Positions 26,892 through 32,925 of a stretch of 44,521 bases of DNA are shown here, piece after piece. The stretch covers positions 1 to 44,521 of the forward strand of contig JAQBYJ010000038.1 in assembly GCA_027622555.1 (NCBI GenBank), in the 5' to 3' direction. The notes under the pieces were generated by a model. That model worked only from the letters and a program-made list of their open reading frames with translations. It was not told the DNA's origin and did no database searches. The DNA comes from Verrucomicrobiota bacterium (lineage in GTDB: Bacteria > Verrucomicrobiota > Verrucomicrobiia > Opitutales > UBA2995). Position 1 is the first letter of the stretch. Every line of letters starts with the position of its first letter. The translations under genes and the position numbers were made by a program.

Positions 26892-26998
26892 TTTACTTCG
26901 CTTTGCTCGTGAACTACCGAGCCGTTTTCGGCGACATGATCGCAAGAAAACAATTCCGGGTTCTCATCCCCCGGAAACTTTACTGATCTCCTAATATT

Positions 26999-27026
26999 AA
27001 AAAAGCCTACTTTAGTTGTAGACTTT
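26999..27026 (-). terminator. Intrinsic terminator downstream of the GIY-YIG gene
   Basis: Read on the minus strand, a 9-base stem (AAAGTCTAC/GTAGGCTTT, one G-T pair) with a 7-base loop runs into six T residues (complement of 26999-27004). It lies about 70 bases past the GIY-YIG stop and would end a tRNA-Ser/GIY-YIG transcript. Confidence 0.6.
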
Positions 27027-27092
27027 GATAATGGCGGAGTTTCGAGCCTGTTAGGCGACATCTGAGGAGCAACGCAACGAGGCAAGGGGGGC

Positions 27093-27347
27093 TTACTCGT
27101 TATTCAACCAAAGTCGTTTCCTTGCAAATGCTTTCCCTGATCCAGTCTTGAGGTATTTTTCGAAATCCAAAGCAGACTCTTTTTTTTCAAAAGCAGCATA
27201 AAAAACTAATTTCCATGGGCGAAATGGCGCTGTTGACCTATTGCCTCCTGCATTATGTTTGGCTAATCTTTTCTCCAAATCTGAGGAGAATCCCGTATAA
27301 GATTGATCTCTGAAATTAATGCTCTGGATTCGGTATACGTAATACAT
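27093..27347 (-). CDS. Small GIY-YIG nuclease family protein
   Basis: The 84-residue single-domain GIY-YIG protein is of the UPF0213/YhbQ-like size. The core reads YYVYRIQS (GIY position) and QSYTGFSSDLEKRLAKHN (YIG position and the catalytic Arg region). FRPWKLVFYAAF and a Glu in ALDFEKYLKTG (metal-binding) follow. It lacks other domains, so it is not UvrC or an intron endonuclease. It lies 124 bases downstream of tRNA-Ser on the same strand, an arrangement I have often seen for this family, and may be co-transcribed with the tRNA. Its role is unknown. Confidence 0.85.
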   Translation of the reverse strand: MYYVYRIQSINFRDQSYTGFSSDLEKRLAKHNAGGNRSTAPFRPWKLVFYAAFEKKESALDFEKYLKTGSGKAFARKRLWLNNE

Positions 27348-27364
27348 AATAAGCCCTACTACGC

Positions 27365-27462
27365 TAAAGCTTCGAAGGGCATCCTTCGCAATCTAATACG
27401 TAAAACTTACTGAACCCATTTCACCCCTCTGTTGATTGAGTGGCGTGCCATCCGAAGCTTTA
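27365..27462. repeat. Inverted repeat linking tRNA-Ser 3' flank and GIY-YIG 5' flank
   Basis: TAAAGCTTCG (27365-27374) and CGAAGCTTTA (27453-27462) are perfect 10-base inverted arms 78 bases apart. Inside, CGAAGG-GCAT-CCTTCG (27373-27388) forms its own hairpin, and GCGAAGG recurs just beyond the right arm. The element fills the spacer between tRNA-Ser and the GIY-YIG gene. Confidence 0.55.
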
Positions 27463-27471
27463 TGCGAAGGC

Positions 27472-27561
27472 TGGCGGAGAGAGGGGGATTCGAACCCCCG
27501 GTAGAGTTACCCCTACACCTGCTTTCCAAGCAGGCCCATTCGACCACTCTGGCATCTCTCC
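27472..27561 (-). tRNA. tRNA-Ser (anticodon GGA)
   Basis: This is a class II tRNA on the minus strand. The acceptor stem is GGAGAGA (27561-27555) with TCTCTCC (27482-27476), then discriminator G and an encoded CCA (27474-27472). The anticodon stem-loop is CCTGC-TTGGAAA-GCAGG with anticodon GGA at 27527-27525. A long variable arm (GTGTAGGGGTAACTCTACC) is typical of serine. The T arm is GGGGGTTCGAATCCCCC. It decodes UCC/UCU. Confidence 0.97.
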
Positions 27562-27861
27562 GTTTACTTAGGAAGGACATCAAGATGTTGGTCTTGTTGG
27601 GTAGGTCAAGTATACTTTGAAAGTGTCTTTTCACTGAGGGTAATGTGCTGTTCAACGGTCCTGGCGCATGCCTTGCCTGTAAACGGCTCTGAACTACCAA
27701 TCTTTTCCGAATAGGCTACTGCCTTCACACTTTTCTGGTATCTTTCTGATTCATTCGTCTTTACCGTCTACGAACCTGAGTCATCGAAGGGTGTTGCCTT
27801 TGGAGTTCGCTCGCTTTGCTTTACAAGGCGGATTGGTTTGGCATTGAGAACAGTATTATAA
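27562..27861. other. Gene-free stretch between tRNA-Ser and the GxxExxY unit
   Basis: I see no convincing gene or strong hairpin in these 300 bases. The tRNA promoter should lie within the first 60-100 bases (minus strand), where an imperfect TTGACC and a TATACT occur but are not well spaced. Confidence 0.4.
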
Positions 27862-27890
27862 CTACGAAAAACGCAAAATTACGCGAAAAC
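27862..27890 (+). repeat. Left arm of 29-bp inverted repeat around the GxxExxY gene
   Basis: The arm begins CTACGAAAAACGC and ends TTACGCGAAAAC, directly abutting the ATG at 27891. It matches the reverse complement of 28284-28312 at 27 of 29 positions. Internally it repeats an ACG(C/A)(G/A)AAA pattern. Confidence 0.9.
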
Positions 27891-28277
27891 ATGAGTGAAG
27901 ATATTTTGTACAAGAATGAAAGCTACCGAATTATGGGTGCTTGTTTTGAAGTATATAAAGAAAAGGGGAATGGGTTTCTTGAATCTGTTTATCAAGAATG
28001 TGCGGGATTCGAATTTTTGGATTCTTTAATTCCTTTTGTAGAACAAGAACACTTGAAACTGAGTTACAAGGGAAGAGAGCTAAAACAGGGATACAAACCA
28101 GATTTTATTTGTTTCGATAAAATAATAGTCGAAATTAAAGCTGTGAAAAACCTAACAGATGAACATCGAGCTCAAATAATCAATTACCTTAAGGCGACCG
28201 GCTTAAAACTTGGGCTATTAGTCAACTTCGGACATTATCCTCAATCGGAATACGAACGATTCGTCAATGAACGCTAA
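27891..28277 (+). CDS. GxxExxY protein (PD-(D/E)xK-like small protein)
   Basis: The 128-residue protein belongs to the GxxExxY family. The name motif is at Gly28-Phe-Leu-Glu31-Ser-Val-Tyr34. A PD...ExK pattern (YKPDFICFDKIIVEIKAV; Asp71, Glu81, Lys83) resembles a PD-(D/E)xK nuclease core. The C-terminus ends in the typical LLVNFG plus a short tail. I chose the ATG at 27891 because it opens the conserved region and abuts the inverted repeat; the frame is open back to 27816. It is on the opposite strand to its neighbours and looks AT-richer. It sits exactly inside a 29-bp inverted repeat, so a transcript would carry the gene as the loop of a long hairpin. Biological role unknown. Confidence 0.85.
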   Translation: MSEDILYKNESYRIMGACFEVYKEKGNGFLESVYQECAGFEFLDSLIPFVEQEHLKLSYKGRELKQGYKPDFICFDKIIVEIKAVKNLTDEHRAQIINYLKATGLKLGLLVNFGHYPQSEYERFVNER

Positions 28278-28283
28278 TAAACC

Positions 28284-28312
28284 GTTTTCGCGTAATTTCG
28301 CGCTTTTCGTAG
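28284..28312 (-). repeat. Right arm of 29-bp inverted repeat around the GxxExxY gene
   Basis: The arm begins GTTTTCGCGTAATTT and ends CTTTTCGTAG, 6 bases after the GxxExxY stop. It pairs with 27862-27890 with only two mismatches. The whole unit is 451 bp (27862-28312). No target-site duplication is evident. Confidence 0.9.
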
Positions 28313-28344
28313 TGTAGAAAAAATACTCAGTTCAAAAGAATATA

Positions 28345-29232
28345 TCACTCAGGCCAGTAGTCAGACATCTTCTTACGCAGAAACGAAACGCTTCGCTGCA
28401 TTTGGTCAAAGCCATCGACGCCGTCTTCGATGCTTACCCAACCATTGAAGCCAGCTTCCTTGAGTGTTCCGAAAATCGCATCGTAGTCATTGAGGCCTTT
28501 TCCGATTTCGCCGTGACTGAGTCGTTGGGCGTAGCCGACACTGTCCATTTCTTCTTTGCGGAGATCTTCGATGTTTCCTTCGAGAAGAAAGCGGTCGCTG
28601 GCGTGCATGGTAACAACGCGGTGCTTTACACGTTCTAAAAGTTCGAGCGGATCTTCTCCCGCGAGGATGGTGTTGCTGGGGTCGTAGTTGACTCCAAAGT
28701 GGGGTGAGTCGATGCGATCAACCAGGTCGCAAAACACATCCATACGTTGGGCAAACTCCGGGTAGGACCAATAGTTGTCCTTGTAATGATTTTCTATGAT
28801 GAGGGTAATGCCCTGGTCTGCCGCATGCGGGATACACGCCTCTATGCATTCAACCGCGTAGTTGATCCCATCTTCTCTGGATACGTCCGGGCGTCTTTGT
28901 CCTGAGAGGACCCGGCAGAATGAACCTCCTAGAGTTCCGCACATATCGATCCAGTTTTTCTCTTTATCGATTTGTTCTTGGCGAAAACTTTTATCGGGAT
29001 GTGTGAAGTCAGGGGAACAGCACAGCATAGGAATACTTCGCCCCTGGTCTTCGACTTTCTTTCGGTAGTCAGACCATCCGGATTTCTTCTTTAGATCGAG
29101 AAAGTCGCAGTAGAACTCGAGACCATCCACATCGAGTTTTCCGGATAGATCAATCCACTCATTGAGCGACATGGATCCGTCCATACAGAGTGAATCCATC
29201 CATGCTTTAGGAAATGCAGCAAGCTTTGCCAT
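28345..29232 (-). CDS. Sugar phosphate isomerase/epimerase (xylose-isomerase-like TIM barrel)
   Basis: The 295-residue protein is of the AP_endonuc_2/xylose isomerase-like TIM-barrel type. Visible barrel features include LDVDGLEFYCDFLDL (strand 1 with Glu), LIIENHYKD (metal-binding Glu), HFGVNYDPSN (metal-binding Asp), VVTMHASDRF (His) and GWVSIEDGVDG (Glu). These are the metal ligands expected of ketose 3-epimerases, inosose dehydratases and sugar isomerases. It has no signal peptide. It is 15 bases downstream of the SDR gene on the same strand, so it belongs to the dehydrogenase operon. The exact substrate is not determinable. Confidence 0.85.
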   Translation of the reverse strand: MAKLAAFPKAWMDSLCMDGSMSLNEWIDLSGKLDVDGLEFYCDFLDLKKKSGWSDYRKKVEDQGRSIPMLCCSPDFTHPDKSFRQEQIDKEKNWIDMCGTLGGSFCRVLSGQRRPDVSREDGINYAVECIEACIPHAADQGITLIIENHYKDNYWSYPEFAQRMDVFCDLVDRIDSPHFGVNYDPSNTILAGEDPLELLERVKHRVVTMHASDRFLLEGNIEDLRKEEMDSVGYAQRLSHGEIGKGLNDYDAIFGTLKEAGFNGWVSIEDGVDGFDQMQRSVSFLRKKMSDYWPE

Positions 29233-29247
29233 GTAGATCGATTAGAG

Positions 29248-30051
29248 CTACATTTTCCCTTCAAGGAAATCGGCGTCCAAAGAAGGGATACGGCCTTTAA
29301 ACGGGTATTGCTCCAGCTCGAACACAGTACCGTTCCATGGCCTGGAATCATCGCTGAGCCAGAAGGCTACCACTTTGGCCACTTCCTCAGGACTAGACAT
29401 CTTGCCACTTGGAACCATCATTTTGGGTACATCATGTTGCCAGCCTTCAGGGAACCCGTCGGAAATTTTTACTTTGTATTCGTTCTCAGTGAGCACCCAA
29501 CCAAGATTGATGTGAGTGAAACGAATAGCATCTCTATCATACAAATTCGCCAAGTGTTTCGACAGGGTAAGGAGCGCCCCTTTGGAAATACTGTAGGGGG
29601 CCAGCATGCGTTCTCCTCCCAAGGCGTTGATCGATCCTATATTCACCACGCTTCCTTTGGCTTCTTTAAGATAGGGTAGCGCCGCCTGGATAATAAAGAA
29701 TGGAGCGCGGACATTTATAGCCATCATATTATCGAAGAATTCCACATCTGTTTTCTCGAAGTGCGAACGAGTTGTTCTTGCGGCATTATTTACGATTCCG
29801 TCCAAACGACCAAAATGCTCAATGGTTTGGGCTACCACCTTCGCTGGATCCTCTTCCGTTTCCAGACTTCCTATGACCCCGTGTGCGTTGGGTCCGAGTT
29901 CGTCTACGATTTTCTGAACAGCATCGGGGCGACGGCCATGAACGGCTACCTTTGCGCCTTGCGCAATACATAGTCGGGCAGTGTGTTCACCCACGCCGGT
30001 ATTGGCGCCGGTTACCAGGATTACTTTGTTATCTAATTTTGCTAAACTCAT
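29248..30051 (-). CDS. SDR family NAD(P)-dependent oxidoreductase
   Basis: This is a classical short-chain dehydrogenase of 267 residues. The cofactor motif is TGANTGVG (14-21) and the stabilising IVNNA is at 86-90. The catalytic Ser140 (NIGS), Tyr153 and Lys157 (YSISK) are in place. It resembles gluconate or sugar-alcohol dehydrogenases of this class. Its ATG overlaps the stop of the medium-chain dehydrogenase (ATGA at 30048-30051), which implies translational coupling. A paired oxidation and reduction of a sugar is plausible. Confidence 0.9.
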   Translation of the reverse strand: MSLAKLDNKVILVTGANTGVGEHTARLCIAQGAKVAVHGRRPDAVQKIVDELGPNAHGVIGSLETEEDPAKVVAQTIEHFGRLDGIVNNAARTTRSHFEKTDVEFFDNMMAINVRAPFFIIQAALPYLKEAKGSVVNIGSINALGGERMLAPYSISKGALLTLSKHLANLYDRDAIRFTHINLGWVLTENEYKVKISDGFPEGWQHDVPKMMVPSGKMSSPEEVAKVVAFWLSDDSRPWNGTVFELEQYPFKGRIPSLDADFLEGKM

Positions 30052-31070
30052 GGGATTAATACTGATTTAACGATTTCTGCGGAGTGCATGGTTTCAAAAG
30101 CGGTGTGCCATTCTTCCAAAGGCCAAATGCCACCAATGATGGGGTCTAAATTTAGTTGCCCTGTTGCGAGCAGATCAAGAACCCTTTCCCAAATAGGCCA
30201 ATTGTGACTGAAGCTACCCCGGAGTGTAAGGGCCTTGGCAACGAGGGGATCAAGATTGAAGTCCAACGGTTGACTTCCCCAGCCAACCTTACTGATCCAG
30301 CCTGCCGGTCTTGTAATTCGGAGGGCGATTTTCAAGGTCTTTGAAATTCCGGCGGCGTCTACGACTCCGTCAACGCCGAGTCCGTCGCCGGCAAACGCCC
30401 ATTCGTCGAGATCATTTACAAGGGCCGTGCAACCATACTGCTCAGCGACCTGTAAGCGCTTACGATCCGATTCCAGACCCAGGACTGCTACTTCGGCTCC
30501 ACAGATTTTCGCCATGGCAGCGCAAAGTAGGCCGATGGGACCTGGTCCGATTACGACTACGCGGTCACCTGGCTTAATATCAGATTGGTTCACAACTGCA
30601 TTGTAGGCTACGCAGCAAGGTTCGGTGAGCGCTGCTTTTTCAAAAGATAACTCCTTGGGAATGGTATGTAGCAGGCGCGCAGGAACTTTTACAAATTCGG
30701 TCATTGCTCCGTTTACACCATAGCCAAAACCCAGACGCGTAGGGTCCAGGTTATAAAGTCCTTTGCGGCTCATAGGATTATTGGGGTCGATGACGGCAGC
30801 CGTCTCACTGACCACCTTATCGCCTTCCTGCCAGCCTTTGACGCGGCTACCCATTTCGGCAATTACGCCACCAAATTCGTGACCCAAAACCACCGGGTAA
30901 TTTACCGGCCAACTGTGCATCGCCTCCCATTGGTGCAAGTCACTTCCGCAAACACTGACCGCTTTTACCTGTAGCAGAACGTCATCTTCTCCGATGACAG
31001 GTTTGTCTATTTCGCGGAGTTCTACGGCACCTTTTTTGTTTTCGTAGTTAACGACTGCTGGGAAAAGCAT
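30048..31070 (-). CDS. Medium-chain zinc-type alcohol dehydrogenase (sugar/polyol dehydrogenase-like)
   Basis: The 340-residue MDR protein keeps the catalytic zinc ligands: Cys41 (SVCGSDLHQWE) and His64-Glu65 (GHEFGGVIAEMG). The Rossmann motif VIGPGPIGLLCAAMAK lies near 172-187. The four-Cys structural zinc lobe is missing: residues 90-115 (ETAAVIDPNNPMSRKG onward) hold no cysteine. This is seen in some sugar dehydrogenases. The likely role is NAD(P)-dependent oxidation of a polyol, sugar or sugar acid. It is first in the operon MDR-SDR-epimerase; a hairpin at 31141-31160 lies 71 bases upstream. Confidence 0.88.
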   Translation of the reverse strand: MLFPAVVNYENKKGAVELREIDKPVIGEDDVLLQVKAVSVCGSDLHQWEAMHSWPVNYPVVLGHEFGGVIAEMGSRVKGWQEGDKVVSETAAVIDPNNPMSRKGLYNLDPTRLGFGYGVNGAMTEFVKVPARLLHTIPKELSFEKAALTEPCCVAYNAVVNQSDIKPGDRVVVIGPGPIGLLCAAMAKICGAEVAVLGLESDRKRLQVAEQYGCTALVNDLDEWAFAGDGLGVDGVVDAAGISKTLKIALRITRPAGWISKVGWGSQPLDFNLDPLVAKALTLRGSFSHNWPIWERVLDLLATGQLNLDPIIGGIWPLEEWHTAFETMHSAEIVKSVLIP

Positions 31071-31140
31071 GGTATATAAGTGAGAAGCGAGAATTGATAA
31101 TGAATTGGTAGCGAGCTGCCGATGAAACGGCGATTTTGGT

Positions 31141-31160
31141 AAAACAGGCCTACCTGTTTT
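31141..31160. promoter_or_regulatory. Perfect inverted repeat between HPS/KGPDC and dehydrogenase genes
   Basis: AAAACAGG-CCTA-CCTGTTTT is a perfect 8-base inverted repeat. Only four T residues follow on the minus strand, so it may be a weak terminator of the upstream gene or an operator for the MDR-SDR-epimerase operon. Context does not decide between them. Confidence 0.45.
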
Positions 31161-31220
31161 CTGGCGTAAATCAGCTAGATTACGTCACTAGAATTACAAA
31201 GTTTGGACGTTGTGCGAGTT

Positions 31221-31922
31221 CTATTTTATTACCACATCTCCAAATGCATGAACCTTGTCGCAAATGAGGCGTAGAGACTCTTCAATGTTGCCGTCTGCTG
31301 TTTTAAAGGAATCTGCATCTATGGTCAGTGGCGCACCAAGAACGACCAAGGGAGCTCCGTATTTCGGAGTAGCTATGGCCTGTTCGATGGTTAGTCCTCC
31401 GACTGCCTGAACGGGTACATGAACCGCTTGAACAATGGCGCGCAGTTCGTCGAGCGGATTGGGCATGCGTTCTCCCCGCGCGGCGATTCCTCGGCGTTCG
31501 TCGTAACCGATGTGGTGGATTACATAATCACATCCCAGGTCGGCCAGTCGCTTGGCACCGTCGACCATATTCGCGCTACCAAGATTGTCACCCATCACTT
31601 CGATTCCCAGATCCCTGCCGGCTTTGACTACACAGCGTATCGTTTCATCGTGAGCCTGTGACATGACTACCACCTGAGTTGCTCCCGCTTTGGCCATGAT
31701 TTCGGCTTCGAGCCAGCCACCGTCCATGGTTTTCAGGTCTGCCACAATGGGCGTGTCGGGAAACCGGCTGCGCAAGGCTCGAACTCCGTGCATGCCTTCG
31801 GCAATGATTAAAGGGGTCCCTGCCTCGAGCCAATCGACTCCGGCCCTCATGGCCATTTCGGCAGTTTTTAGGGCCTCGGCGATATCAACTATATCCAGAG
31901 ATATTTGTACGATGGGTAGCAT
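31221..31922 (-). CDS. 3-hexulose-6-phosphate synthase / 3-keto-L-gulonate-6-phosphate decarboxylase family
   Basis: This 233-residue protein belongs to the orotidine-phosphate-decarboxylase suprafamily. The shared active-site residues are present: Asp10, Glu33 (WLEAGTP), and Asp62, Lys64, Asp67 in VADLKTMDGG. VQAVGGLT and VVLGAPLT form the phosphate-binding end. The discriminating loop reads VIHHIGYDERRG (134-145), closer to the HPS-type H-T-G-x-D than to the KGPDC-type H-R-S-x-D. HPS condenses formaldehyde with ribulose 5-phosphate; KGPDC decarboxylates 3-keto-L-gulonate 6-phosphate. No phosphohexulose isomerase is adjacent, and the sugar-dehydrogenase neighbours fit a sugar-acid route. I leave the reaction undecided. 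Confidence 0.85.
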   Translation of the reverse strand: MLPIVQISLDIVDIAEALKTAEMAMRAGVDWLEAGTPLIIAEGMHGVRALRSRFPDTPIVADLKTMDGGWLEAEIMAKAGATQVVVMSQAHDETIRCVVKAGRDLGIEVMGDNLGSANMVDGAKRLADLGCDYVIHHIGYDERRGIAARGERMPNPLDELRAIVQAVHVPVQAVGGLTIEQAIATPKYGAPLVVLGAPLTIDADSFKTADGNIEESLRLICDKVHAFGDVVIK

Positions 31923-31943
31923 GTCAGATTTAAATGGATTTCG

Positions 31944-32708
31944 TCAGCGAAAGGTTATGGGAATCTTTATTTGGCTTCGCGCGGCCCGTCCATCGATTTC
32001 GCCTGGTCTGAAGGTACTGGCTAGAATGGCGTCAATAGCGGCTTTGCTTAAATTGGGATGTGGAGAACTTACGATTTGAACTTCAGAGGTTCTACCATCG
32101 GTATTCACCATGAACTTGAGTTCTACGGTGCCCCCGATTCCCCGGCTCTTCAGGTTTGGCGGATAAATGGGTTCGATTAACTTTCTGACTTTGGGATTCT
32201 TATCCAGTTTTTGTGGCAGGTAAGGCTTTTCGTCGGTGTAAGGAATTTCGCCTTTGCCCAATTTTTTCAGCTCCAATTTATTTCCACTGCCAGCGTCATC
32301 AATATACATGGTCTGACCCTTGATTTGACCCGAGAAAAGGTCCTTGTTCTCACTCGAGATCGAAAAAGTGCCTTCCGCCGTCTCCTGGTATTTGAGATCA
32401 AATTCCCGAATGAATCGCGGATATCTGTCATCCAATTTTTTGAATTGAATCAGCCTGATCTTAATTTCGTTCGTTCCTGATAATTGGAATTCTCTTATAT
32501 GGTTGCGGTAGGAGTCTATGGATTCCTCGGCATCCTGCGCTTCGCTATTCGAAGCCCTGATATGTTTGCCGATTTTCTGAATGGAAGTATCAGTGAATTT
32601 CCAAAAACCATCTATTTCCGCGGCTCCTAGAGTTGGGAGAAACGGTTGGACCGTGGCTAGTAGAGTTATGAAATAGAATGATTTGATGAAGGAGGAGAGG
32701 ACTTTCAT
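31944..32708 (-). CDS. Secreted TonB-C-terminal-domain protein
   Basis: The 254-residue exported protein has a C-terminal TonB-like domain. A signal peptide (FYFITLLATVQPFLPTLGAAE) leads into an unrecognised middle domain (IDGFWKFTDTSI; ten or more beta strands are likely). The TonB_C domain follows: PIYPPNLKSRGIGGTVELKF, then DGRTSEVQIV, AIDAILASTFRPG and KIPITF. It has no Pro/Lys-rich periplasm-spanning arm and no N-terminal anchor, so it is not a classical energy transducer. I chose the ATG at 32708 because it places the signal peptide at the N-terminus; an in-frame start at 32765 would add 19 polar residues. Confidence 0.75.
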   Translation of the reverse strand: MKVLSSFIKSFYFITLLATVQPFLPTLGAAEIDGFWKFTDTSIQKIGKHIRASNSEAQDAEESIDSYRNHIREFQLSGTNEIKIRLIQFKKLDDRYPRFIREFDLKYQETAEGTFSISSENKDLFSGQIKGQTMYIDDAGSGNKLELKKLGKGEIPYTDEKPYLPQKLDKNPKVRKLIEPIYPPNLKSRGIGGTVELKFMVNTDGRTSEVQIVSSPHPNLSKAAIDAILASTFRPGEIDGRAARSQIKIPITFR

Positions 32709-32925
32709 TGGATGACTATTTGGGTCGCGAACAAGTTTGCTCCTACAAAATCCTGTTTCTTGCATGTAGGAGCAATTTTAATCGCGACTCTATCGAATGT
32801 TTTTGGGTTTGATATCAATCAGTCTTTAACAACAGCCGACCAGACAACGCACCGTGATCGTATCTCCAAAATGTTCACGGCATAAAACCTATCGAAAGGC
32901 TCTGTAAAATCCGCTGCTACCATTT

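Larger units (their letters stand above)
26689..27092. other. Gene-free stretch holding a repeat and a terminator
   Basis: I see no coding frame with family-like composition in these 404 bases. The stretch contains copy 3 of the TGGTAGGGC repeat (26863 onward) and a leftward terminator at 26999-27026 for the GIY-YIG transcript. The remainder shows nothing recognisable. Confidence 0.5.

Noticed and set aside
26711-27085. Leftward frame of 124 codons between the hydrolase and GIY-YIG genes
   Set aside because: It has no recognisable motif, runs across a palindromic repeat and a terminator, and its composition is not protein-like.
27862-28312. CRISPR-like or short direct-repeat array
   Set aside because: The ACG(C/A)(G/A)AAA repetitions are part of a single pair of inverted arms around one gene; there are no regularly spaced unique spacers.
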